Shown piece by piece: positions 1 to 9,091 of a stretch of DNA of 64,000 nt. The notes below the pieces were generated by a model. That model made no database searches, had not been told where the DNA came from, and saw only the letters and a list, made by a program, of their open reading frames with translations. The translations under genes and the position numbers were made by a program. Every line of letters begins with the position of its first letter. Within the stretch, counting starts at the first letter, position 1. Origin of the DNA: RH-AL1 sp965277355 (GTDB lineage: Bacteria > Pseudomonadota > Alphaproteobacteria > Rhizobiales > Beijerinckiaceae); assembly GCA_965277355.1 (NCBI GenBank), contig CBDICN010000001.1:372001-436000 (forward strand). The letters run 5' to 3'.

Positions 1-170
1 CGCTTCAAGCATTTCGAGCTTGCGTGTGTCGAAGGGGCTATCGTTTCGGCGAAAGTCGCCTTTGCCCGGCAACGCTATATATGCGAAAACACATCGCTCC
101 GCGGCGCTACCAAGGAGCGGGCGAACGAGCCCGCTCTGCCACGGACGATCTCATCAAAAGAGGAGACGTC

Positions 171-1691
<1,521 letters not shown>

Positions 1692-1708
1692 GCTCGAGCT
1701 TAAGACAA

Positions 1709-1740
1709 GCCGGCACCCCGGTATCGTCGGGGCGCCGGTT
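1709..1740 (+). terminator. Hairpin terminator after aldehyde dehydrogenase
   Basis: A 12-bp stem (GCCGGCACCCCG against CGGGGCGCCGGT, one mismatch) with a 7-nt loop starts 18 nt after the stop codon and is followed by TTCTCGT. The short T-run makes it a moderate intrinsic terminator, possibly allowing some read-through into the DUF779 gene. Confidence 0.6.
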
Positions 1741-1804
1741 CTCGTGTCGAGAGCCGCCGGCATCGCGCGGCTCGGACTTGCCCCTGTGATCAGTGAGGAA
1801 CGTC

Positions 1805-2188
1805 ATGAAGGAAGACGAGGTCGTCCGCGTGAGGGCGACGACGGAAGCACTCGACCTGATCAAGACCTTGAAGGACAAGCACGGCGATGTCCTGTTCCAT
1901 CAGTCCGGGGGCTGCTGCGACGGCTCGGCGCCGATGTGCTATCCTGTGGGCGATTACATGGTCGGCTCTCGCGACGTCCATCTCGGCGGGATCGGCGGCG
2001 CGCAGGTCTACATCAGCGCCTCGCAGTTCGAATATTGGAGACACACGCAGCTGATCATCGATGTCGTGCCCGGGCGCGGCGGCATGTTCTCGCTGGAAAA
2101 CGGCAGCGGCAAGCGCTTCCTGACCCGCGGTCGCGTCTTCACCGACGAGGAGGTTGCCGCGCTGGCGCCCGTCGCGACATACGGGTGA
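1805..2188 (+). CDS. DUF779 domain protein (aldehyde dehydrogenase partner)
   Basis: A 127-residue soluble protein of the DUF779 family, recognised by the HQSGGCCDGSAPMC cysteine-rich block near the N-terminus and the YISASQFEYWRHTQL block. The family's biochemical role is not established; it is repeatedly found next to acetaldehyde-type aldehyde dehydrogenases, as here. The vicinal cysteines suggest metal binding or redox chemistry, which is inference. The ATG at 1805 is preferred because GAGGA lies 5 nt upstream; an in-frame GTG at 1793 would add four residues. Confidence 0.85.
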   Translation: MKEDEVVRVRATTEALDLIKTLKDKHGDVLFHQSGGCCDGSAPMCYPVGDYMVGSRDVHLGGIGGAQVYISASQFEYWRHTQLIIDVVPGRGGMFSLENGSGKRFLTRGRVFTDEEVAALAPVATYG

Positions 2189-2230
2189 GGTCGTGCTCGT
2201 CGTTGCTCGAGTGGCGCCGCGCGCGCCAGA

Positions 2231-2563
2231 CTACAGCTTCGCTTTGAGGTCCCGCGCCACGGCGAAGCCGACGCGCTTGCTGGCCTTGATCTTCATCGGC
2301 TCGCCGGTATTGGGGTTGCGGCCCTTGCGGGCGGCCCGCTTCTTCACCTGGAAGACGCCGAGGCCGGACAGTCGGACCTTGTTGCCCTTCTTCAGGTGCT
2401 TGCCGATCAGCGCGACCGCCTCGGTCAGGTAGATCTTCGCGTGCGACTTCGGGATGTCGAAGGTCGAGGCGAGATAATCGCCGATCTCGGTAGTTGTCAG
2501 GGTTGTGCTCGCGCCCTTCTTGGTCGGCACCGCTTCCTTCTGCGCTACAGCCTTCTTGGCCAT
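2231..2563 (-). CDS. HU/IHF-family DNA-binding protein
   Basis: Nucleoid-associated protein of the HU/IHF family that bends DNA as a dimer. The 110-residue product has a lysine/alanine-rich N-terminal extension of about 20 residues before the HU fold. It has the HU-like segments GDYLASTFDIPKSHAK, GNKVRLSGLGVFQVKKR and the DNA-arm motif ARKGRNPNTGEP, followed by IKASKRVGFAVA. The start MAKK at 2563 sits 9 nt from GGGGAG; the ATG three codons upstream touches that ribosome site and is less likely. It is longer than classical HU (about 90 residues). It is convergent with the DUF779 gene, leaving 42 nt between stops. Confidence 0.9.
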   Translation of the reverse strand: MAKKAVAQKEAVPTKKGASTTLTTTEIGDYLASTFDIPKSHAKIYLTEAVALIGKHLKKGNKVRLSGLGVFQVKKRAARKGRNPNTGEPMKIKASKRVGFAVARDLKAKL

Positions 2564-2707
2564 GCGAATCATCTCCCCTCAAGCTTCCGTCGGGCATCTT
2601 GCTCGCACGACGAGGGGTTGCAAGGCTGCGCCGGAGACCATCTTCGCACCATCCCCATGGCATTGCGCTGCGCCCGTAGCGCACAGCCGGCTCACCGCGC
2701 CATCGAT

Positions 2708-2720
2708 GATATAGTATATC
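2708..2720. promoter_or_regulatory. AT-rich palindrome upstream of the HU gene
   Basis: GATATA-G-TATATC is a perfect 6-bp inverted repeat in an AT-rich patch that stands out in this GC-rich region, 145 bp upstream of the HU start in the divergent HU/gfa promoter region. It may be an operator or promoter element; no regulator is identified. Confidence 0.25.
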
Positions 2721-2809
2721 GTGACATAGATCGAAGTACCCAGCCCGCTGCCACCCTTTTGGCTAGAAAAAGAACGCCTTCGCCGCTATGAGGACTGGCC
2801 CGAGCGCTT

Positions 2810-2826
2810 TGATGCACGATGCATCA
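2810..2826. promoter_or_regulatory. Inverted-repeat operator candidate upstream of gfa
   Basis: TGATGCA-CGA-TGCATCA is a perfect 7-bp inverted repeat with a 3-bp spacer, 59 bp upstream of the gfa start. Its size and symmetry fit a dimeric repressor site such as those of GntR-type regulators. No regulator gene is adjacent, so the assignment rests on symmetry and position only. Confidence 0.4.
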
Positions 2827-2884
2827 TCTCGCGGGTTGCGCTTCCCACGACAACCCGGAAGCACGAACTCCAGCGGAGATTTTC

Positions 2885-3436
2885 ATGTCCCTTCATCCCT
2901 CGATCGACAACGGTTTTCAGAAGGGCACGCCGAACTTTGCCGGCGGCAAGCTTCATTGCCATTGCGCTACGGACAAGGTCGAGGTGACGATCACCGGCGA
3001 TGTCGTCCATAATCACGCCTGCGGTTGCTCGAAGTGCTGGAAGCCGGCGGGCGCGGAGTTCTCGATCGTCGCGGTCGTGCCGCATGACCATCTGAAGGTG
3101 ACAGCGCACGAAGAGAAGCTGCACATTGTCGACGAGTCGGCCGCGATCCGCCGTCACGCGTGCAAGGCGTGCGGCGTCCACATGTACGGCGACATCGTCA
3201 AGGATCATCCCTTCAAGGGGCTCGACTTCGTCCATGTCGAACTGTCGGACGCCAAAGGCTGGCAGGAGCCGCAGTTCGCCGCCTTCGTCTCGTCCATCAT
3301 CGAGCAGGGCCACGACCCCAAGGACATGGCCAGCGTGCGTTCCAAGCTGAAGTCTGTCGGGCTCGAGTCCTATGACGTGCTCTCGCCGCCGCTGATGGAT
3401 GCGATCGCCTCCTTCACGGCGAAGAAGGCCGCCTAA
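2885..3436 (+). CDS. gfa: S-(hydroxymethyl)glutathione synthase (GFA family)
   Basis: Zinc-containing enzyme that promotes condensation of formaldehyde with glutathione, the entry step of glutathione-dependent formaldehyde detoxification. The 183-residue product carries the Gfa zinc ligands: LHCHC near residues 23-27, HACGCSKC near 45-52, and HACKACGVHMYGD around residue 90. The C-terminal region with GLESYDVLSPPLMDAI is typical of full Gfa rather than shorter GFA-fold proteins. The ATG at 2885 gives the usual family start. It stands alone, with a strong terminator downstream and no formaldehyde dehydrogenase beside it. Whether the enzyme truly catalyses the reaction or acts as a glutathione carrier is debated for the family. 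Confidence 0.92.
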   Translation: MSLHPSIDNGFQKGTPNFAGGKLHCHCATDKVEVTITGDVVHNHACGCSKCWKPAGAEFSIVAVVPHDHLKVTAHEEKLHIVDESAAIRRHACKACGVHMYGDIVKDHPFKGLDFVHVELSDAKGWQEPQFAAFVSSIIEQGHDPKDMASVRSKLKSVGLESYDVLSPPLMDAIASFTAKKAA

Positions 3437-3449
3437 GGCGGCCTCAGAT

Positions 3450-3475
3450 ACGGGCGGCCTCGGCCGCCCGTTCTC
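3450..3475 (+). terminator. Strong intrinsic terminator after gfa
   Basis: ACGGGCGGCC-TC-GGCCGCCCGT forms a perfect 10-bp stem 13 nt after the gfa stop, followed by TCT. It lies between convergent gfa and the DUF1236 gene and may serve both. Confidence 0.75.
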
Positions 3476-3493
3476 AGGTCGGCCGAAACGCGT

Positions 3494-3820
3494 TTATTGG
3501 CGCGGCTGGTCGAGAATACGCACCACGACGCGCGTGCGGGGATCGGCGACGACGATCTTGTGGTCGACGGAGATGAAGTAGGCGTAGCGCGACAGCGCCG
3601 CGATCCTCTCGAACGGCCGCAGAGGCACCGCCTCCGGTATCACGCTGCCCGGACGCAACGTCATGTCCTGCTCGATGATCGGCGGCGGCTCCGGGCTCTC
3701 ACGGACGTAGCGCTCGACGAGCACCGTCTCGTCGGGCGTGATCTCGATGAAGCGCTGCGCGAGCGCAGGCGCGGCAATGGCGAGAGCGGCGATCGTCGCA
3801 AGGGCGGACGTTGATCTCAT
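3494..3820 (-). CDS. DUF1236 secreted protein
   Basis: A 108-residue exported protein. An N-terminal signal peptide (MRSTSALATIAALAIAAPALA, cleavage after ALA) precedes a DUF1236-type domain with YVRESPEPPP, VIPEAVPLRPF and a terminal VVRIL segment. DUF1236 proteins are common in Hyphomicrobiales periplasms and have no established function. The start at 3820 is preferred over an upstream ATG because it gives a clean signal peptide and has GGAGG 6-10 nt upstream. Confidence 0.75.
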   Translation of the reverse strand: MRSTSALATIAALAIAAPALAQRFIEITPDETVLVERYVRESPEPPPIIEQDMTLRPGSVIPEAVPLRPFERIAALSRYAYFISVDHKIVVADPRTRVVVRILDQPRQ

Positions 3821-3991
3821 GAATCGGCCTCCGGAAGCTTGGCCAAACAATCGGGGTTGATCTAGCAGGGTTCCGCGGCCTGCCGAGCCGGTAAACTTAA
3901 GACTCGCGTTTATGGCCGCCGTTGTGCCGGTTATTGACACGCCGGCTTGGCCTCAAAGCCCGCAGCGATGCCGCGATATACGGCGTGATAG

Positions 3992-4008
3992 GCCGGGACA
4001 AGTCCGGC
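3992..4008 (-). terminator. Hairpin downstream of the phytochrome gene
   Basis: GCCGGGAC-AA-GTCCGGC forms a short stem about 20 nt beyond the stop of the phytochrome kinase. The sequence resembles dispersed palindromic repeats common in Rhizobiales, so it may be a repeat half-site acting as a terminator. There is no T-tract. Confidence 0.35.
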
Positions 4009-4027
4009 GATGAGGGGAAAGAGCAGC

Positions 4028-6559
4028 CTAGGCGGCGAGGGCCGCCCGTAGCGCGTCCTCGACATACGGCTTCGAGAGGACGTGCACGTTCTTGAAGCGA
4101 TCGGGCACGGTGACCTGCTCGCCGTAGCCGGTGGCGAACACGAACGGGATCGCGCGATCCTGCAGATCCTCCGCCACCGCGAAGCTGGTCTCCGTGTAGA
4201 GATTGACGTCGAGAATGGCGGCATCGAAGTGGTTGAGCTTGATGGCGCGCCGGGCATCCCGAGCCGTCGACGCGACCTCGACCTCGGCGCCGCAGTTCTG
4301 CAGCATTGTCTGCGCATCGAGCGCGATCATCATGCTGTCCTCGACAAGCAGCAGGCTCTTGCCGGCGAGATCGGCGCGTAAGGTGGGCACCAGCATGCGG
4401 GTCTCGCGCTTCTCGCCGACCCGAACGAATTCGGCCGGGATCAAGAAGGTGGCGTGAACACCCTCCGGTCGATATTCGATCTTGGCTTCGCCCCGCAGTT
4501 CGAAGGGGACGGATTGCTCGACGACGATCGAGCCGAAACCGCGGCGCGCCGGCGGCGACACCTTCGGTCCGTTCTCTTCCGACCAGGTGAGCTTCAGCTC
4601 GCCGCTCGTCCCAAGCGTCCACTCGACCGTGAGTCGACCGCCGTCCACGCTGAGCGCGCCGTATTTGGCGGCATTCGTCATCATCTCGTGCAGCACCAGG
4701 GCGAGGGTTTGGAAGGCGCGCGCCTCGATCAACACCGGCGGACCGGCCAGCGCCAGCCGCGTCGCGTCGGTGTCGATCCAGGCCTTAGCCTCGGCCTCGA
4801 TCAGCGTTTCGAGGGGCGCAGCCTTCCAATGCGCTTGCGTGAGTTGATCGTGCGCGAGCGAAAGCGCGTGGATGCGACTTTGCAGATCGGCCGCGAACGA
4901 GTCGGGCGTATGCTCGCCCTGCCGGCTCTGGCGCACCAGCGAGCGGATCACCGCAAGGACGTTCTTCACGCGATGGTTCAGCTCGGCGACAAGAAGCAGC
5001 TGACTTTCCTGCGCGATTCGCATCTCGCGATCGACCATGCTGGCCCGGCGCAAGATGACGTCGAGGAGCGACACGCGCAGGCTCTCGGCGATGTCGATCT
5101 CGCTCTTGCGCCAAGGCACAGCGAGGCCGTGCACCTTCTCCTTCCACGCTGCGAAGCTGGCGCGTGGGCCAAGCACATGACCGTCGTCGCCGGGAAGGAC
5201 GGCTTTGTTCGGGTTGCCGCCCCACGTCACCGTCCGAATGACCTCGCGACGGAACAACAGCAAAAAATCGGCGGGATCGCCCGAGAACGGAATGGCGATC
5301 AGCCCGCTCACGCGGTCGCAATAACGCTGCGCGTCCGGCAGGTCTTGCCACAGCCCGTCGCTGACGAAGAGCCGGTCGCTGCGCCGGCCGTCGAGGTAGG
5401 CGACCAGAGGCTTGATCGCGTCGTCAGGCGGCACGATGCCGTCGCTTTCGAAGCGGCCTTTTGTCCAGACCCCGATGCCGTCGCAGGCGATCAGCTCGCG
5501 AAGCGGTCCGCTGAAGCGGCGCAGGTTTTCGAAGATCGTTTCCCGCGGCTCCATAGCGGCGATCAGCCGATCGTGGCTCTCGCGCGCTTTGGCGATATAG
5601 GCGAGTTCGTCGTGCTGCTGCTTGGCCTCGATCTGCGTGGAGAACACCTGGGCGAGAAGGTCCACCGCCGCGCTGGTCGACGAGGACAGACGCCGCGGCG
5701 TCTCGTGATGACAGGCGATGAGACCCCAAAGCTTGTCGTCGACCATGATCGAGACGGTCAGGGTCGCGGCGCTGCCCATGTTGCGCAAGTACTGCAGATG
5801 GATCGGCGAGGCTGCACGCAAGGTCGACAGGCTGAGGTCGAGCGCCAGGCCTTTCGGCGTCAAGTGCGGGACGATCGGCACAGGCTCGTGCTCGACCTCA
5901 GGGATCATGCGCAGCCACTGCCGCTTGAGCAGGGCGCGCGCCTGAGCGGGGATATCGCTGGCCGGGTAGCGCAGGCCCATGAAAGGCGGCATCCCGGCGC
6001 GAACCGCCTCGGCGACCACTTCGCCGCTGTCGTCGTCAAGGAACTTGTAGATCATGGTCCGGTCGAAGCCGGTCACGGCGCGGATTTGACGCGCGGCCGA
6101 ATTCAGGAAGGCTTGGAAGCTGGTGGCGCGCCGGAGCCGCTCGAGGATCGTCTTGACGAGCGCGGTGGAGTCGGCCCGGGAGCTTTCCGCGTTCTCACAA
6201 GGCAGGAACTCGGCGATCGCGAGCTGCCCGGACGCGTGGACGAAGACGTCGTGTTGCTCTTGCGCGATCCCGACCGGCACGCCCGAGAGCCGCTCGGAGA
6301 ACCCCGAGATCATCGCCGACTGAAAGGTGTTGCGCAGATCGTGGATGATCGTGGGCGGGAGCACCGTCTCCATCGGCGCGTCGATCATCGCCACCGCCGA
6401 TTGCGCGCCGAACAGCGGCGCGGCGTTGAGCGAAACGTGGGCGATCGACCAGGTCGGAAGGCTGAAGGCGACGAGAGCCCCGAAGGGCTGGATGGCACCG
6501 GGGCTATGGACCGCTTCGCGCTCGCATTCCGAAAGGTCGACCGAAGGGGTCTCTAGCAC
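4028..6559 (-). CDS. Bacteriophytochrome with HWE histidine kinase and C-terminal receiver
   Basis: Red/far-red photoreceptor kinase, 843 residues. Domain order is PAS (about 1-125, chromophore-attachment C12 in SECERE), GAF (about 140-310, PASDIPAQAR with D202), and PHY (about 325-500, tongue motif PRASF at 465-469). The kinase part (about 505-715) has NHRVKN with phospho-acceptor H529, N-box HEMMTNAAKYGAL at 624-636 and W659-x-E661, the HWE signature. A receiver follows (about 734-843; D741, phosphorylatable D784, K830). Biliverdin binding is expected from C12. The built-in receiver suggests a hybrid kinase that passes or drains phosphate; no separate response regulator is adjacent. The QPHG motif of the PAS reads QPFG here. 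It stands alone on its strand. Confidence 0.93.
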   Translation of the reverse strand: MLETPSVDLSECEREAVHSPGAIQPFGALVAFSLPTWSIAHVSLNAAPLFGAQSAVAMIDAPMETVLPPTIIHDLRNTFQSAMISGFSERLSGVPVGIAQEQHDVFVHASGQLAIAEFLPCENAESSRADSTALVKTILERLRRATSFQAFLNSAARQIRAVTGFDRTMIYKFLDDDSGEVVAEAVRAGMPPFMGLRYPASDIPAQARALLKRQWLRMIPEVEHEPVPIVPHLTPKGLALDLSLSTLRAASPIHLQYLRNMGSAATLTVSIMVDDKLWGLIACHHETPRRLSSSTSAAVDLLAQVFSTQIEAKQQHDELAYIAKARESHDRLIAAMEPRETIFENLRRFSGPLRELIACDGIGVWTKGRFESDGIVPPDDAIKPLVAYLDGRRSDRLFVSDGLWQDLPDAQRYCDRVSGLIAIPFSGDPADFLLLFRREVIRTVTWGGNPNKAVLPGDDGHVLGPRASFAAWKEKVHGLAVPWRKSEIDIAESLRVSLLDVILRRASMVDREMRIAQESQLLLVAELNHRVKNVLAVIRSLVRQSRQGEHTPDSFAADLQSRIHALSLAHDQLTQAHWKAAPLETLIEAEAKAWIDTDATRLALAGPPVLIEARAFQTLALVLHEMMTNAAKYGALSVDGGRLTVEWTLGTSGELKLTWSEENGPKVSPPARRGFGSIVVEQSVPFELRGEAKIEYRPEGVHATFLIPAEFVRVGEKRETRMLVPTLRADLAGKSLLLVEDSMMIALDAQTMLQNCGAEVEVASTARDARRAIKLNHFDAAILDVNLYTETSFAVAEDLQDRAIPFVFATGYGEQVTVPDRFKNVHVLSKPYVEDALRAALAA

Positions 6560-6739
6560 GCAGCGTCCTTTGACAATCGCAAGCGGGCGAACCCGCCCGT
6601 CAGCGCGGCGAGCTTAGGGCCGCTGAATTGTTAGGGCAATCACCCGTCGGCCAATCGTGCGCGACAAACCTTTTTCGCCTCGCCATGGCCGGAGGGTGAT
6701 CGCGGCCGTCTGGACCCACGCCAGGGGCTGCCCGCGCTA

Positions 6740-7763
6740 GAGCACTTCGAGCTTGCATGGAATCGACGAGTCAGATTCGAGAGTCTTGTTCAGCGGCGAG
6801 GCTCTCATGGTTGCACCTCTTTCCCAGGATTTGCGCAGGCGGCTCGTGGAAGCCGTCAACGACGGCAGTTCGGCGCGCGAGGCGGCGCGTCGGTTCGCGG
6901 TCAGCCCGTCGGCGGCGATCAAGCTGATGCAGCGTGTACGCAGAACCGGCAGCACGGCGCCAGCCCGGATCGGCGGCTATCGGCGGCCACTCCTCGAAGA
7001 GCACGCCGATGTCCTGCGCGAGCTGACGCAGGCTCGCAAGGGCATCACGCTCGCCGAACTCCAGGCGGCGCTCGCCGAGCGTGGCGTTGCGGTCTCGACG
7101 ACGGCGATCTGGTCGACGCTGCACCGGCTCGGCCTGTCACACAAAAAAAGTCGATGAGAGCCGCCGAGCAGGATCGCCCCGATGTCGCCGTGCGTCGGAA
7201 GCGGTGGCAAGCTTGGCAGCGCTTCATGGATTGCGCCGCCTTCGTCTTCATCGACGAGACCGGCGCCGCGACCAACATGGCGCGCACTCACGGCTGGGGA
7301 CCGAAAAGCGAGCGGCTCGTCGATGCCACCCCGCACGGCCACTGGTTCACGACGACGTTCGTCGGCGGCCTGCGCGAGAGCGGCGTCATCGCGCCGCTGG
7401 TCCTCGACGGCCCGATGACGGGCGAGATCTTCCTCGCCTACACCGAGCAGTTCCTGGCGCCCGCTCTGTCACCAGGCGACATCGTGGTGATGGACAACCT
7501 CTCCGCCCACAAGGTCGTCGGCGTCGAGGCGGCGATCAGAGCCGTCGGCGCCAGCGTCCTCTACCTGCCGCCCTACAGTCCCGATCTCAACCCCATCGAG
7601 AAGATGTTCGCCAAGTTGAAGGCCGAATTGCGCAAAGCAAAAGCCCGCACACAAGACGCCCTGTGGAAGGAAATCGGCCGGATCATCAGAGCGCTGGGTC
7701 CCGACGAATGCCGAAATTACATCGCAAGCTCAGGCTATGCGTGCGACTAAGCCGGAAATGCTC
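6740..7763 (+). mobile_element. Complete IS630-family insertion sequence
   Basis: A 1024-bp element bounded by imperfect terminal inverted repeats (GAGCACTTCGAGCTT left; GAGCATTTCCGGCTT on the complement of the right end). It is flanked on both sides by TA (6738-6739 and 7764-7765), the classic IS630 target duplication. It carries one transposase split by a -1 frameshift. The right end sits exactly at the stop codon of the flavin reductase gene. Confidence 0.93.
6807..7750 (+). CDS. IS630-family transposase (two frames joined by -1 frameshift)
   Basis: DDE transposase. The first frame (6807-7157) holds the helix-turn-helix N-terminus (SAREAARRFAVSPSAAIKLMQR). The second (7154-7750) holds the catalytic domain: FIDET, VVMDNLSAHK and the PPYSPDLNPIEKMF block with the final glutamate. 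The frames meet at seven A residues (7143-7149). Slipping -1 there gives SHKKKSMRAAEQDRPDV, matching the unbroken IS630 consensus, so the split is likely programmed frameshifting rather than decay. ATG 6807 is preferred over a TTG at 6753. Both frames lack other lesions, so the element could be active. Confidence 0.9.
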
Positions 7764-8278
7764 TAAGCCTCGTCGGCCTCCGACGCCAGCCGGCGATAGC
7801 GGCCGTCGAAATGGATCAGCGGTCGTCCCGAGAGTTCGATGTGGAGCGCGGCGACGCGTCCGGTGAAGATCGAATGATCTCCCCCGCCGTTGTGCGTCTC
7901 GAGGTGGCAGGCCAGGGTGACCATGGCGCCGGCGAGCACCGGGATGTCGGCAAGCGTGCGGAACCGCGGATCGGCCGCCGGAAGGCGCCGACCGCCGAAA
8001 TGACGCGACAGGTCGGTCTGTTGCTCCGTCAAGACGCTGACGCCGAACCGTCTGCGCGCGACGACATGCCTGTGACAGCGCGTGCCGTGCGCGATCGCGA
8101 CGAGCACCAGCGGCGGCTGCAGCGACAGCGAGCAAAACGCCGTCGCCGTCATGCCATGCACCGCACCGGACTCGTCGTAAGTGGTAATGACGGTGACGCC
8201 GCTCGCGAACTGGCTCAACGCGGACTTGAAGTCGCGCTCGTCGATTTGGTCCTGAGGCGGCATCAGCATCTCTAGCAT
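7763..8278 (-). CDS. Flavin reductase-like FMN-binding protein
   Basis: A 171-residue protein of the flavin reductase-like (DIM6/NTAB, HpaC/RutF type) split-barrel family, which supplies reduced flavin to a partner monooxygenase. Hallmarks are FKSALSQFASGVTVITT, the GMTATAFCSLSLQPPLVLVAI segment, and the late HIELSGRPLIHFDGRYRRL block. No partner oxygenase is adjacent, so substrate and pathway are unknown. The TAG stop is formed by the TA target duplication plus the first base of the IS630 element, and the same TAG would have existed before insertion. Starts at 8278, 8269 or 8263 are all possible; none has a strong ribosome site. Confidence 0.85.
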   Translation of the reverse strand: MLEMLMPPQDQIDERDFKSALSQFASGVTVITTYDESGAVHGMTATAFCSLSLQPPLVLVAIAHGTRCHRHVVARRRFGVSVLTEQQTDLSRHFGGRRLPAADPRFRTLADIPVLAGAMVTLACHLETHNGGGDHSIFTGRVAALHIELSGRPLIHFDGRYRRLASEADEA

Positions 8279-8489
8279 CGGTGCTTGACGGCCTTCGCCC
8301 CGATGAGATCACTCGGAATGGGTTAGATCGAATGTAGAGCAAAGCGCGTCCCTTGTATTGCGAAGCCTACGAAGATGGCGAACGCGTTGTCGGTGGGGCC
8401 GTCATGGACAACAGGAACCTTCGCGGAGCGCGCGGCATTTTCGGGCGGCAAACCGACAGGCATCGCGCTGTCGCGCCGGGAGATCGATC

Positions 8490-8738
8490 GTGGCTTTTGA
8501 CATCTCGCAATACGCCAGCGCCAACCCCCATCTGTCCTCGGGTGAGCGGGCGCTCTCCATGCTCCTCGGTCTGGGCTTGACGTCGATGGCGGCTCAGCCG
8601 CGCCCGAACGTCTTCACGAGCATGCTTATGCTTGCTTCGGGCTCCTATCTTGCCTACCGCGGCGCGACCGGCTACTGCCCGATCAAGGCTTCGCTCAACG
8701 GCGACGCCAAACCGACAGCTCACGCGCGGCTCGGCTGA
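8490..8738 (+). CDS. DUF2892 (YgaP-like) inner-membrane protein
   Basis: An 82-residue protein with two predicted hydrophobic segments (about residues 20-34 and 44-58) and the GERALSMLLG and YRGATGYCPIKASL blocks of the DUF2892/YgaP transmembrane family. The conserved cysteine in GYCP is present. The start is GTG at 8490, with CGGGAG 7 nt upstream. Function in stand-alone form is unknown; in YgaP the domain anchors a rhodanese. It is convergent with the small secreted protein that follows, with a 4-nt gap. Confidence 0.75.
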   Translation: MAFDISQYASANPHLSSGERALSMLLGLGLTSMAAQPRPNVFTSMLMLASGSYLAYRGATGYCPIKASLNGDAKPTAHARLG

Positions 8739-8742
8739 GCCG

Positions 8743-8991
8743 CTAGGGTTTCGGTGTGCGGCAGCTCATCATCCCAGGCTGGCAGGCGATTCCGGGAAGC
8801 GAGCAGGCCTCCGTGCTGTGGGCTTGGCGTAGACAGACCGAACAGCCGTCGCTCCATTCCGTGCAGGCCGGATGAGTGGTGCCGAAGCTGCGAAGAGTTT
8901 CCTGCTCCGCCTCCGGCAAGGCGCCTGGTTGCGCCTCGACTTGGCCCGAAGCGAAGGCTAACAAAAGTCCCACGAGCAGCCTAACGACCAT
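8743..8991 (-). CDS. Small cysteine-rich secreted protein, unknown function
   Basis: An 82-residue product with a signal peptide (hydrophobic residues 3-15, cleavage likely after VEA near residue 20) and a mature part of about 60 residues with six cysteines: HPACTEW, DGCSVCLRQ, TEACSL, GIACQPG and SCRTP. Even-numbered cysteines after a signal peptide suggest periplasmic disulfides. I do not recognise a family. Divergent from prmA. Confidence 0.5.
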   Translation of the reverse strand: MVVRLLVGLLLAFASGQVEAQPGALPEAEQETLRSFGTTHPACTEWSDGCSVCLRQAHSTEACSLPGIACQPGMMSCRTPKP

Positions 8992-9091
8992 GGCATGGCT
9001 TTAGCTGCCTTCCCGTCGCCAAAGGCAAACGCAGGAGAGCAACGGCACGAGGCTGCGTTGAATACGGTGGCCGTGCGTGCTAGGCGCCGTG

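Noticed and set aside
3931..4622. Extra minus-strand frames at the 3' end of the phytochrome gene
   Set aside because: They are alternative frames of the receiver domain and the downstream repeat-like sequence, with no independent start signal.
4454..6556. 700-codon open frame antisense to the bacteriophytochrome gene
   Set aside because: Arg/His/Glu-rich shadow translation typical of GC-rich antisense frames; no domain is recognisable.
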